From an uncultured Flavobacterium sp. (GTDB taxonomy: Bacteria > Bacteroidota > Bacteroidia > Flavobacteriales > Flavobacteriaceae), in NCBI GenBank assembly GCA_913061465.1, contig CAJXSU010000001.1, positions 1-64,000 of the forward strand: DNA of 64,000 nt, read 5' to 3'. Shown here piece by piece: positions 7,259 to 16,384 of this stretch (positions are counted from its first letter, which is position 1; each line of letters starts with the position of its first letter). Under the pieces are notes generated by a model. That model was not told the origin of the DNA. It worked only from the letters and a program-made list of their open reading frames with translations, and searched no databases. Both the position numbers and the translations under genes were made by a program.

Positions 7259-8260
7259 CTAAAAGAGAGCTCTTAACTTAGAGATCTGCTCTGGCCTTCC
7301 TAAAACAATTAGATGCGAATCTTTTTGTAATATTATAGAAGCTTCGGGATTTATAAGGTAACTATTATCTGGTGCTTTAAAACCAATAACTGTACACCCT
7401 GTTTTTCTTCTTAAATCTAAATCTAAAATTGTTTTGTCTAAATATTCTTTTGGCAAATCATTTACTGAAATCTCCTCCAAATTAGCAGTCGTTTCTCCCT
7501 CAATGGTTAACCTTCCAACAAACTCAATTACGTCTGGAGTTACAACTAAAGAAGCCATGTGATCTCCTCCCAACTTATCGGGCATAATCACATTATTAGC
7601 TCCTGCAATTTTTAATTTACTGTAAGAGCTTTCATTTGAGGCTCTACTTATAATTGTGCAATTTGAATTTAATTGTCTAGCAGACAACACCACAAAAAGA
7701 TTGTCTGCATCAGATGGTAATGCTGTAATTAAATTTGCCGCCCTTTCTATTCCTGCTTTCATCAACACCTCATCAGTTGTAGCATCACCATGAACATTTA
7801 AAAAACCTTCAAGATCTATAGTGTTAATTATCTCATCCACTTTATCTATAATTACAAATTGCTTTTTATAATTCTGTAACTTTATCATGGATTGTTTTCC
7901 ATTTCTACCAAAGCCACAAATTATAGTATGTCCGTTTAATTTTTCGATGTTTTTTTGCACTTTTTTCAATTTTAATTGTTGAAATAATTGACCGCTTATG
8001 ATGTATTCTGTAAAAGCTGAGACTACATACACAAAACTAATAATACTAATAGTAATCAAAAATATAGTAAATAATTTTTCTTGGTCATTTAGAGGCGCTA
8101 CTTCACCAAACCCTATCGTAGATACTGTAATTACTGTCATGTAAAGCGCATCTACGAACGAATACTCAGATAACATCATATACCCAAAAATTCCAGTTGT
8201 TAAAACAAAGGCTAACAGAAATAAAGCTTTCTGAAATTTAGATTTAAAAATAGTCTTCAT
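7259..8260 (-). CDS. Two-TM potassium channel with TrkA-N (RCK) domain
   Basis: The 333-residue protein has two membrane helices (about 11-31 and 62-86) flanking a pore helix and selectivity filter TVSTIGFGEV (about 45-54; GFG in place of GYG). A cytosolic RCK/TrkA-N domain begins HTIICGFGRNGKQ (about 111-123, Rossmann GxGxxG) and a TrkA-C-like domain ends the protein (about 255-333). This is the MthK/Kch-type potassium channel architecture, gated by ligands on the RCK ring. It is preceded by an odd leader: a 16-bp palindrome, an AGGAG and a 10-codon ORF ending 2 bp before its ATG (see separate entries). Confidence 0.9.
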   Translation of the reverse strand: MKTIFKSKFQKALFLLAFVLTTGIFGYMMLSEYSFVDALYMTVITVSTIGFGEVAPLNDQEKLFTIFLITISIISFVYVVSAFTEYIISGQLFQQLKLKKVQKNIEKLNGHTIICGFGRNGKQSMIKLQNYKKQFVIIDKVDEIINTIDLEGFLNVHGDATTDEVLMKAGIERAANLITALPSDADNLFVVLSARQLNSNCTIISRASNESSYSKLKIAGANNVIMPDKLGGDHMASLVVTPDVIEFVGRLTIEGETTANLEEISVNDLPKEYLDKTILDLDLRRKTGCTVIGFKAPDNSYLINPEASIILQKDSHLIVLGRPEQISKLRALF

Positions 8261-8262
8261 TT

Positions 8263-8295
8263 TTATTTAGAAATAGTGATTTTTTTGTTTGTCAT
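8263..8295 (-). CDS. Possible 10-codon leader ORF before the potassium channel gene
   Basis: The minus strand reads AGGAG (8307-8303), a 7-nt spacer, then an ATG opening MTNKKITISK and a TAA that ends 2 nt before the channel ATG. Shine-Dalgarno-like sequences are rare in this genome, so the coincidence of motif, spacing and coupled stop is notable. It is far too short for coding evidence and may be chance. Confidence 0.3.
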   Translation of the reverse strand: MTNKKITISK

Positions 8296-8306
8296 GTAAA
8301 ATCTCC

Positions 8307-8322
8307 TAACAATTAATTGTTA
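8307..8322. repeat. Perfect 16-bp palindrome upstream of the potassium channel gene
   Basis: TAACAATTAATTGTTA is fully self-complementary. It lies between the PspC-like gene and the channel gene and touches the AGGAG of the mini-ORF leader. It could be a regulator site or an RNA hairpin; AT-rich palindromes also arise by chance. Confidence 0.4.
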
Positions 8323-8334
8323 ATGATGAGTATT

Positions 8335-8580
8335 CTATAAATCAAAAACAGAATTTCTCTTTGTATAAATCATATCTTTAAGTTTAAGTAGAAAAGCCAT
8401 TGTCAAATAAAATCCAAAAGACAAGCCTACAGTTACAAATGAAATATAAATGAAAAACAATCTAACATTCTGAGCTCTCATACCAAGACGATCGGCTAAA
8501 CGAGAAGAAACATGATAACCATGTCTTTCAAAATAATGCCGAACTGAGTTAACAAAAATCATATTATAAATTTTATGCAA
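8335..8580 (-). CDS. Small PspC-domain-like membrane protein
   Basis: The 81-residue protein has a basic N-terminal segment followed by LADRLGMRAQNVRLFFIYISFVT and a hydrophobic helix VGLSFGFYLTMAFLLKL (about 51-67). This order (short region, LGI/GMR-type motif, arginine, transmembrane helix) is that of PspC stress-response family proteins, shortened and divergent. A later start at Met7 (8562) is possible and would remove MHKIYN. It is on the minus strand, divergent from uvrA, 74 bp upstream of the channel gene. Function is unknown; PspC homology suggests a role at the inner membrane. Confidence 0.7.
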   Translation of the reverse strand: MHKIYNMIFVNSVRHYFERHGYHVSSRLADRLGMRAQNVRLFFIYISFVTVGLSFGFYLTMAFLLKLKDMIYTKRNSVFDL

Positions 8581-8672
8581 GATACTTTTTTAGTTCCTGG
8601 AAATAAAAAAGGAATAGATGAAACTTTAAGAGTTTACTAACAAGTTTACCCTAAAAAACAATTTGGTTTCTG

Positions 8673-8680
8673 TAACTTTG
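8673..8680 (+). promoter_or_regulatory. TAnnTTTG promoter box for uvrA
   Basis: TAACTTTG matches the Bacteroidota -7 consensus and ends 23 nt before the uvrA start codon. A GTTTAC at 8644-8649 is the only weak -33 candidate. No LexA-like site was recognised nearby. Confidence 0.6.
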
Positions 8681-8703
8681 TAAGTTTCTTAATTTTATCA
8701 ATA

Positions 8704-11526
8704 TTGAAAGAGCAAGAATATATTGAAGTTTATGGAGCTAGAGCCCATAATTTAAAAGACATAAATGTTAAAATACCAAGAGAAAAACTTGTAGTTATTA
8801 CTGGTTTAAGTGGAAGTGGTAAATCTTCTTTAGCTTTTGATACAATTTATGCAGAAGGCCAACGAAGATATATAGAAACGTTTTCAGCTTATGCTAGACA
8901 ATTTTTAGGAGGTTTAGAACGTCCAGATGTTGATAAAATAGATGGATTGTCTCCTGTAATTTCAATTGAACAAAAAACTACAAACAAAAGCCCACGATCT
9001 ACCGTGGGAACCATAACAGAAATTTATGATTTTTTGAGATTGTTGTTTTCTAGAGCTGCAGATGCCTACTCTTTCAATACAGGAGAAAAAATGGTGAGCT
9101 ATAGTGATGAGCAAATAAGAAAATTAATTTTAGAGGATTTTCCTCAAAAAAGAATAGCTATACTCTCCCCTATTATAAAATCAAGAAAAGGACACTACAG
9201 AGAACTATTTGAACAAATTTCTAAACAAGGTTTTTTAAAGGTCAGAGTAGATGGAGTAATCAAGGAAATTGAAAAAGGCATGCGTTTAGACAGATATAAA
9301 ACGCATGATATTGAGGTTGTCATTGATAGATTAATTGTGAGCAATTCCTCAGAAAAACGTTTAGAGGAGACTATTAAAACTGCCCTTTATACAGGAAATA
9401 ATATTTTAATGGTGATTGATGTAGATGATGAAAATCCTCGTTATTTTAGTCGAGAACTCATGTGCCCTTCTTCAGGAATTGCCTATCCAAATCCAGAACC
9501 AAACACTTTTTCGTTTAATTCTCCAAAGGGAGCTTGTTCGAAATGTAACGGACTAGGAATTACCAATGAAATAAATTTTAATAAAGTAATTCCAGATAAT
9601 TCAATTTCCATAAAAAGTGGTGGAATTATTCCTTTAGGAGAAGAAAAAAATAGCTGGATTTTTAAACAGCTACATTTAATTGCTGATAGGTATCATTTTA
9701 AACTCAGTGACTCTATAAAATCTATTCCAGAAGAAGCATTGAATATTATTCTTTACGGAGGTAATGAGAAATTTTCTATTGCTTCTAAAACTATGGGGGT
9801 AACCCGTAAATATGAAATAGATTTTGAAGGAATTACTTCTTTTATAGAAAACCAATATAAATCAAGTGAAAGTAGGTCTATTAAACGATGGGCTAAAGGG
9901 TTTATGGATGAAGTAGTTTGTAGTTCTTGTAACGGAAATAGATTAAAAAAAGAAAGTTTACACTTTAAAATAGATCATAAAAGCATCAGTGATCTTGCAA
10001 AATTAGACATTAATGAATTGGCTGAATGGTTTGAAAATTTAGAGGCTAAATTATCGGAAAGACAACTAATTATTGCTGTTGAAATTTTAAAAGAAATTAA
10101 AACTAGAATTCAATTCTTATTGGATGTTGGATTAGATTATTTAACTCTAGACAGAACTTCAAAATCACTCTCTGGTGGGGAAGCACAACGTATTCGTTTG
10201 GCTACACAAATTGGATCTCAACTGGTAGGTGTTTTATATATTTTAGATGAACCTAGCATAGGTCTTCACCAAAGAGACAATCAGAAACTCATAGATTCTT
10301 TGGTTAAACTAAGAGATATTGGAAATTCTGTTTTGGTTGTTGAGCACGATAAAGACATGATAGAAAACGCAGATTTTGTTTTTGATATTGGTCCAGGTGC
10401 TGGTGTTCATGGCGGTGAGGTTGTAAGTAAAGGAACCTTTCAAGAAATAAAAAACCACATTACTTTAACGGCAGATTATTTGGCTGGTAGAAGACAGATT
10501 GAGGTCCCAAAGAATAGAAGAAAAGGAAATGGTAAGACTATTAAAATTACTGGTGCCACCGGAAACAATTTAAAAAATGTTTCTGCAGAATTCCCATTGG
10601 GAAAAATGATTTGTGTAACAGGTGTTTCAGGAAGTGGAAAATCAACTTTAATTAATGAAACACTTTATCCTATTCTAAATAAGCACATATACAGAGGTGT
10701 AAAGGAACCGATGCCTTATAAAAAAATATCTGGTTTAGAACATGTAGATAAAGTCATTGACATTGATCAATCTCCTATTGGAAGAACTACTCGTTCGAAC
10801 CCCGCTACTTACACTGGTGTTTTTAGTGAAATTAGAAGTTTGTTTGCTAAAACTCCAGAAGCAGCTATACGAGGCTATAAACCAGGGCGTTTTTCTTTTA
10901 ATGTGAAAGGTGGACGCTGTGAAACTTGTCAAGGAGGTGGTGTTAGAATTATTGAAATGAATTTTCTGCCTGATGTTCACGTAGAATGTGAAACTTGCCA
11001 AGGGAAACGTTTTAATAGAGAAACTCTTGAGATTAGATATAAAGGAAAATCAATTTCCGATGTGTTGGAAATGACAATTAATCATGCTGTAGAATTCTTC
11101 AAACTTATCCCTAAAATACATGGAAAATTAAAAACTATTAAAGATGTTGGACTAGGCTACATAACTCTAGGTCAACGATCTACTACACTATCTGGAGGTG
11201 AGGCACAACGTATCAAATTAGCCTCAGAATTGTCTAAACGTGATACTGGAAATACCTTTTATATTTTGGATGAACCCACTACAGGACTTCATTTTGAGGA
11301 TATTAGAGTTTTAATGGGAGTGCTTAATACCCTGGCCGATAAAGGCAATACGGTGTTAATTATAGAGCATAACATGGATGTGATTAAATTAGCTGATTAT
11401 ATCATAGATATTGGAATGGAAGGTGGTAAAAAAGGTGGGGAAATATTATGTAAAGGCACCCCTGAACAAATTATTAAAAACAAAAAAAGTTATACGGCTC
11501 AATTTTTGATTGATGAATTAAGTTAA
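8704..11526 (+). CDS. uvrA: UvrABC excinuclease subunit A
   Basis: The 940-residue DNA damage sensor of nucleotide excision repair shows two ABC ATPase halves: Walker A GLSGSGKSS (34-42) and GVSGSGKSTL (about 640), LSGGEAQR signatures in each half (about 493 and 830), and zinc modules CSSCNG (about 405) and CETCQGGG...CETCQGKR (about 740-767). The first zinc module reads CPSSG...CSKC, so one of four cysteines (at Ser257) is missing compared with the E. coli CPxC...CxxC arrangement. The start is TTG at 8704: the next residues MKEQEYIEVYGARAHNLK align with UvrA N termini and no ATG precedes them in frame. Its stop codon forms the first bases of the next gene's promoter box. Confidence 0.97.
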   Translation: MKEQEYIEVYGARAHNLKDINVKIPREKLVVITGLSGSGKSSLAFDTIYAEGQRRYIETFSAYARQFLGGLERPDVDKIDGLSPVISIEQKTTNKSPRSTVGTITEIYDFLRLLFSRAADAYSFNTGEKMVSYSDEQIRKLILEDFPQKRIAILSPIIKSRKGHYRELFEQISKQGFLKVRVDGVIKEIEKGMRLDRYKTHDIEVVIDRLIVSNSSEKRLEETIKTALYTGNNILMVIDVDDENPRYFSRELMCPSSGIAYPNPEPNTFSFNSPKGACSKCNGLGITNEINFNKVIPDNSISIKSGGIIPLGEEKNSWIFKQLHLIADRYHFKLSDSIKSIPEEALNIILYGGNEKFSIASKTMGVTRKYEIDFEGITSFIENQYKSSESRSIKRWAKGFMDEVVCSSCNGNRLKKESLHFKIDHKSISDLAKLDINELAEWFENLEAKLSERQLIIAVEILKEIKTRIQFLLDVGLDYLTLDRTSKSLSGGEAQRIRLATQIGSQLVGVLYILDEPSIGLHQRDNQKLIDSLVKLRDIGNSVLVVEHDKDMIENADFVFDIGPGAGVHGGEVVSKGTFQEIKNHITLTADYLAGRRQIEVPKNRRKGNGKTIKITGATGNNLKNVSAEFPLGKMICVTGVSGSGKSTLINETLYPILNKHIYRGVKEPMPYKKISGLEHVDKVIDIDQSPIGRTTRSNPATYTGVFSEIRSLFAKTPEAAIRGYKPGRFSFNVKGGRCETCQGGGVRIIEMNFLPDVHVECETCQGKRFNRETLEIRYKGKSISDVLEMTINHAVEFFKLIPKIHGKLKTIKDVGLGYITLGQRSTTLSGGEAQRIKLASELSKRDTGNTFYILDEPTTGLHFEDIRVLMGVLNTLADKGNTVLIIEHNMDVIKLADYIIDIGMEGGKKGGEILCKGTPEQIIKNKKSYTAQFLIDELS

Positions 11527-11531
11527 CTTTG
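11524..11531 (+). promoter_or_regulatory. TAnnTTTG box overlapping the uvrA stop codon
   Basis: TAACTTTG includes the uvrA TAA stop as its first three bases. It ends 21 nt before the ATG at 11553, the usual box-to-start distance here. A TTTTTG at 11503-11508 lies 15 bp upstream, shorter than the usual -33 spacing. The box argues that the TTG at 11529 is promoter sequence and not a start codon. Confidence 0.6.
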
Positions 11532-11552
11532 TATTCACCAAACAGAACAGAT

Positions 11553-12260
11553 ATGACAAATGACGATAGAAAAATACGCGAAAAATTACAACAAAAAACT
11601 TGGAATGAAATAAAAACCAATGACTCTTGGGCCATCTTTAAAATTATGGCAGAGTTTGTAGAGGGCTATGAAAAATTAAGCAAAATTGGCCCTTGCGTAT
11701 CTATCTTTGGTTCTGCAAGAACAAAACCCGGAGAAGAATACTATGAGCTTTCTGAAGAAGTTGCTTTTAAATTGACTCAGAACGGATATGGTGTTATCAC
11801 TGGTGGTGGTCCTGGTATTATGGAAGCTGGTAATAAAGGAGCTCATAGAGGAAAAGGAACTTCTGTTGGTTTGAATATTGAATTACCATTTGAACAACAT
11901 GACAATCCGTGGATAGATAAAGATAAGAATTTAGAGTTTGATTACTTTTTTGTAAGAAAAGTAATGTTTGTTAAATATTCTCAAGGTTTCATAGTTATGC
12001 CAGGTGGATTTGGAACCCTGGATGAATTGTTTGAAGCCATTACCCTAATACAGACAAAAAAAATTGGAAGATTTCCAATTGTTTTGGTAGGTTCTTCATT
12101 TTGGAGTGGACTGTTAGACTGGATTAAAAACACCTTACTTGAGCAAGGAAATATAAGCGAAACAGACCTTAAATTGTTTAGAGTGGTAGATACTGCAGAT
12201 GAGGCTATTGAGCATTTAAATAAATTCTACGGAAAATATAGTTTAAAACCGAACTTCTAG
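11553..12260 (+). CDS. LOG-family (TIGR00730-type) protein, possible nucleotide phosphoribohydrolase
   Basis: The protein (235 residues from ATG) has the lysine-decarboxylase-like LOG fold: SIFGSARTKPGEEYY, the ITGGGPGIMEAGNKGA nucleotide-binding loop, and the family motif MPGGFGTLDELFE. Characterised LOG proteins hydrolyse nucleoside 5'-monophosphates to base and ribose 5-phosphate; despite old annotations they are not lysine decarboxylases. I place the start at ATG 11553 because the upstream in-frame TTG (11529) lies inside a TAACTTTG promoter box. It follows uvrA on the same strand but probably has its own promoter. The next gene starts 8 bp later, so the two may form an operon. Confidence 0.9.
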   Translation: MTNDDRKIREKLQQKTWNEIKTNDSWAIFKIMAEFVEGYEKLSKIGPCVSIFGSARTKPGEEYYELSEEVAFKLTQNGYGVITGGGPGIMEAGNKGAHRGKGTSVGLNIELPFEQHDNPWIDKDKNLEFDYFFVRKVMFVKYSQGFIVMPGGFGTLDELFEAITLIQTKKIGRFPIVLVGSSFWSGLLDWIKNTLLEQGNISETDLKLFRVVDTADEAIEHLNKFYGKYSLKPNF

Positions 12261-12268
12261 AGAATTCG

Positions 12269-13570
12269 ATGAAATATAATATCTCTAAGGAAACTACAAT
12301 ATTCTTACTTCTTATCTTGTTTGTTAATGTAAACTATGGACAAACTCGCATCAAGGCAATGATGTACAATATATTAAATTATTCAGATTCTGAGGTAAGC
12401 CAAAATAAAACACCTTTTTTATCCACAATACTAAACGAAGTAAACCCAGATTTATTGATGGTTTGTGAGGTAGTTGATGAAATTGGGTCTGATTACCTTT
12501 TTGAGAACGCAATTATTCCATTTAATGAAGATTTTGAAAAAGCACCTTTTGAAGAAAATCAATCTGGTAATTATAGTCTCCAGCAGATGGTCTATTTCAA
12601 TACTAAAAAATTAATTTTGGAGGACACTAGAGTTATTACAGCAGACACTAGAGATATTAATCAGTATACTTTTAAAATCAACACAGAAAATTCCGATACT
12701 AATCCTATTATATTACAGGTATTTGTGACTCACTTAAAGGCCTCTACAGGCTATAATAATCGTCAGAGAAGATTAAATTCTATTCAGAGTTTTGTTAGTT
12801 TTACTAATAATATTGAAAATGATAGCCATGTATTATTTGCCGGAGATTTCAATTTTTATACAAGCAATGAAGAGGGGTATCAACATTTAATTGACGATAG
12901 AAACCCAATAGTTATGTTAGACCCCATAGATAGACCAGCACCAAATTTCCCTGACGATAATGTTGACTATTATGAAAATTATAATTCAACTTATTTTTGG
13001 AACAATAGTACTTTTGCAGACATTCATTCTCAATCTACAAGAACCTCAAACAATGGGTTTATTGATGATAGCGGTTCTACTGGGGGATTAGATGATCGAT
13101 TTGATTTTATTATGATGTCTAAAAATTTTAATACAAGTTCTAATTTTTATTATGTTGAAGATAGTTATCGAGTTATAGGAAACAATGGGAACTGTTATAA
13201 TTCTTTCATAAGTAATGAAAATTGTTCAGGTGTATTCTCACAAACCCTTAGAAATGCTTTGATTGAGTTTAGTGATCATTTACCTGTAGTAATGGAAATA
13301 GAAACACTAGAAAACACATTGCAAACTACGCTAGTTGATGAAATTAACTTTGTTGGATCTAACGTAACAGAAGGCTATCTAGAAATTAGATCAAAAGAGA
13401 GTATAGATAACTTTAAAATATATACAATTACTGGGCAACTTGTTAAAGTGAAATTTATTAAAAACACAAGTGATAATAGTATAAGTATAGATGTAAAACA
13501 TATTTCAAAAGGTATTTACTATCTTATACATCAAAAATTGAAAAAACCATTAAAATTTATTAAGATTTAA
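12269..13570 (+). CDS. Secreted endonuclease/exonuclease/phosphatase-fold protein with T9SS sorting domain
   Basis: The 433-residue protein has a signal peptide ending VNVNYGQTR (about 25), then an EEP domain with its motifs intact: MMYNILNY (Asn), LMVCEVVDE (Glu, about 66), THLKASTGYNNRQRR, LFAGDFNFY (about 190-198) and the final SDHLPVVME (about 338). A C-terminal segment of about 75 residues resembles the type A sorting signal of the type IX secretion system (KIYTITGQLVKVK...KGIYYLI). EEP enzymes cleave phosphodiesters or phosphomonoesters. All parts indicate an exported or cell-surface hydrolase. It sits 8 bp after the LOG gene and abuts the barrel-fusion gene with no gap, so translation may be coupled. 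Confidence 0.87.
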   Translation: MKYNISKETTIFLLLILFVNVNYGQTRIKAMMYNILNYSDSEVSQNKTPFLSTILNEVNPDLLMVCEVVDEIGSDYLFENAIIPFNEDFEKAPFEENQSGNYSLQQMVYFNTKKLILEDTRVITADTRDINQYTFKINTENSDTNPIILQVFVTHLKASTGYNNRQRRLNSIQSFVSFTNNIENDSHVLFAGDFNFYTSNEEGYQHLIDDRNPIVMLDPIDRPAPNFPDDNVDYYENYNSTYFWNNSTFADIHSQSTRTSNNGFIDDSGSTGGLDDRFDFIMMSKNFNTSSNFYYVEDSYRVIGNNGNCYNSFISNENCSGVFSQTLRNALIEFSDHLPVVMEIETLENTLQTTLVDEINFVGSNVTEGYLEIRSKESIDNFKIYTITGQLVKVKFIKNTSDNSISIDVKHISKGIYYLIHQKLKKPLKFIKI

Positions 13571-16384
13571 TTGAAAAAATACACCTATATATTGTGGATT
13601 ATTTTATGCTCATATACCTACATGAATGGACAAGAGCACAAAATCACTATTGAAGCTCAATTAGATGATCAAAAAGATATATTACGAATAAATCAAAGTA
13701 TTATTTATCACAATACTTCAGACTCAACTCTTAATTATATAATTCTTCACAACTGGGTAAATGGGTATAAGAATAATAAATCTCCACTTGCTAATAGACT
13801 TATCGAAGACTATGACAAGTCGTTGTTTTTTGCAAAGCAAAAAGACAGAGGCTTTTCAATTATTAATAATTTAACAGTCGATTTTGAAGAAGTAAAATTC
13901 CTTGAAAAAGAGGACAATAAAATTGACATCATAAAAATAGTTTTAAACACTCCTTTAAAACCTAAAAATTCAACCAAAATAAAAATCACTTATGATGTTA
14001 AAATTCCAAATTCCAAATTTACCAGCTATGGAAAAACAAAATCAGGATATCATTTGAGATATTGGTATTTAGTACCCGCTGTTTTTGATAATAATTGGAA
14101 AACAATGAGTAACCTAAATATGGATGATTTATTAACGAATAGTTCTGATTTCAATATAAAAATTAGACTTCCAAAATATTACTATCTAAACACAAACTTA
14201 AATAAACAGAAAACTCCGATAGGAAAATTGAACGAATTTTTGCTAAGTGGTAAACAAATGACAGAAGTTCACATGAATATTGATTTGGAAGATAAATTTA
14301 AATCTTACAAAATAAATGAATTTGAAATTAAAACTGATCTTAATAATACCGATATTGACAATAAACTAAGTGCAGATATTTTAAATAGACAATTAGAGTT
14401 TATTCAGCGTTTTTTAGGAACTTATCCTCATAAAAAATTATTTATTGATAAAGCTAGTCAAGCAAAAAATCCAATTTATGGATTAAATCAATTACCAAAG
14501 TTTATTAGACCTTTTCCTGATGTTTTTGAATGGGATCTAACTATGTTAAAAGCTATGTCTAAAAAATACATAGATAATACCTTGCTTTTAGACAAACGAG
14601 AAGATTATTGGCTTACAGATGGCTTACAGACTTATTTAATGATGAATTACGTCTCTGAATATTATCCTGAGATTAAACTAACTGGAAATATTTCAAAAAT
14701 TTGGGGTTTAAAAAATTTCAATTTTTCAAAATTAAATTTCAATGACAAGTATCCTTTAATATATCAATATACTGCTCGTCAATTTTTAGATCAAGCACTA
14801 AATACAAGAGCAGATTCTTTATCGAATTTTAATCGTAAGATCGTAGGTAAATATAAAGCAGGTTTGGGTTTAAGGTATCTTGCTGATTACATAGGTGATA
14901 CTATAATTAGTGCCTCTTTTCAAGAATTTTACCTCAAAAACAAACTTAAATATGCAAAAAGTGATGACTTTAAAAAAATAGTTTCCTCCAAAACCATTAA
15001 AGATCTTAGTTGGTTTTTTGAAGACTATTTAAAAACTAATAAAAAAATAGATTATACCATAAAAAAAGCTGTTACCAAGGGTGATTCTGTTTATGTAACC
15101 ATAAAAAACAAAAGAAACATTACTGCACCTGTTGCTTTATATGGGTTAAAGAACAAGAAGGTTAAATTCAAAAAATGGCTAACAAATATTGATAGTATTA
15201 AAACTATTGCAATTCCGAAAAATAATTTCAATAGAGTTTCTTTAAATTTTGAAAACTCCTATCCAGAGTTTAATTCTATGGATAATTGGAGAAAAGTAGG
15301 AAAAAACATTCTAAACAAACCAATACAACTCAAACTATTTAAGGATATCAACGATCCTTATTACAACCAGTTGTATTTACAGCCCAACATAAAATATAAT
15401 TTTTATGATGGAGCCTTGTTAGGGTTAAGAATTCATAATAGACCCATTTTATTGAGAAATTTTCAATTCTCTATCACACCACAGTACGGAACAAAAAGTA
15501 ATGCTTTAAACGGAACATTTAATACTCGATATACTCAATATTTTGAGAATTCAACAATAAATAGAATTTATTATTCTTTATCTGGTAGCAATTTACACTA
15601 TGCTGAGGATCTATCCTATAATACATTTAATCAAAATATTACCATTCAATTTAGAAGAAAAAACTTAAGAGACGTTGGAGGCAGTTATTTATCTGCAAGA
15701 TTATTAAACATAAATAGAGAATTAGCAACAAATGACTTTCAGACAGACTCTGATAAATATAGTGTATTTAAGCTAAAATACTATAACAACAAGCCTGATA
15801 TTATCGAAGGAATTAAATATTCATTTGGTACAGAAATAGCAAATAATTTTTCAAAAGTTTCTGGGGAATTTCGATACAGAAAATTAACAGCAAAAAACAC
15901 ACAACTAGATTTCAGATTCTATGCAGGTTCATTTATAAAAAACAATACAAATTCAGATTTCTTTAGTTTTGGATTAAACAGAGCAAATGATTATTTATTT
16001 GAATTGAGTTACATAGGACGATCAGAAAGTACTGGATTTCTTAGTCAACAGTTTATTATGGCTGAAGGAGGTTTTAAATCGGTATTAGATCAAAGTTTTG
16101 CCAACCAATTTTTAGTCTCCTTTAATTCTAGTATTGGAATCTGGCGATGGCTTGAGATATATAATGACGTTGCATTTCTGAAAAATAGAGGAAGTAATGT
16201 CTTTTTTGCATATGAAAATGGATTGAGATTAAACTTTATTCATAATATTTTAGAATTATATCTTCCAATCTATTCAAATAACGGTTGGGAAGTAAATGAA
16301 AATAAGTATTCTAAAAACATTAGATTTGTATTAGTAGTTAAGCCAAAAGCTATTTTCAATTTCTTTAGAAGAGGCTTTTTATAG
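13571..16384 (+). CDS. Degenerate M1-peptidase-like protein fused to an outer-membrane beta-barrel
   Basis: The 937-residue protein starts with a signal peptide (MKKYTYILWIILCSYTYMNG) from a TTG codon that abuts the previous stop. Residues about 25-500 follow the M1 aminopeptidase layout (N-terminal beta domain, then a peptidase-like domain), but no HExxH is present; the third-ligand region that normally reads WLNEGFA is WLTDGLQTY (about 353-361). About 600-937 is rich in alternating aromatic/polar strands and ends KPKAIFNFFRRGFL, typical of an outer-membrane barrel. I infer a catalytically dead peptidase domain displayed on a barrel. Function is unknown. It directly follows the secreted EEP gene and may act with it. 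Confidence 0.75.
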   Translation: MKKYTYILWIILCSYTYMNGQEHKITIEAQLDDQKDILRINQSIIYHNTSDSTLNYIILHNWVNGYKNNKSPLANRLIEDYDKSLFFAKQKDRGFSIINNLTVDFEEVKFLEKEDNKIDIIKIVLNTPLKPKNSTKIKITYDVKIPNSKFTSYGKTKSGYHLRYWYLVPAVFDNNWKTMSNLNMDDLLTNSSDFNIKIRLPKYYYLNTNLNKQKTPIGKLNEFLLSGKQMTEVHMNIDLEDKFKSYKINEFEIKTDLNNTDIDNKLSADILNRQLEFIQRFLGTYPHKKLFIDKASQAKNPIYGLNQLPKFIRPFPDVFEWDLTMLKAMSKKYIDNTLLLDKREDYWLTDGLQTYLMMNYVSEYYPEIKLTGNISKIWGLKNFNFSKLNFNDKYPLIYQYTARQFLDQALNTRADSLSNFNRKIVGKYKAGLGLRYLADYIGDTIISASFQEFYLKNKLKYAKSDDFKKIVSSKTIKDLSWFFEDYLKTNKKIDYTIKKAVTKGDSVYVTIKNKRNITAPVALYGLKNKKVKFKKWLTNIDSIKTIAIPKNNFNRVSLNFENSYPEFNSMDNWRKVGKNILNKPIQLKLFKDINDPYYNQLYLQPNIKYNFYDGALLGLRIHNRPILLRNFQFSITPQYGTKSNALNGTFNTRYTQYFENSTINRIYYSLSGSNLHYAEDLSYNTFNQNITIQFRRKNLRDVGGSYLSARLLNINRELATNDFQTDSDKYSVFKLKYYNNKPDIIEGIKYSFGTEIANNFSKVSGEFRYRKLTAKNTQLDFRFYAGSFIKNNTNSDFFSFGLNRANDYLFELSYIGRSESTGFLSQQFIMAEGGFKSVLDQSFANQFLVSFNSSIGIWRWLEIYNDVAFLKNRGSNVFFAYENGLRLNFIHNILELYLPIYSNNGWEVNENKYSKNIRFVLVVKPKAIFNFFRRGFL

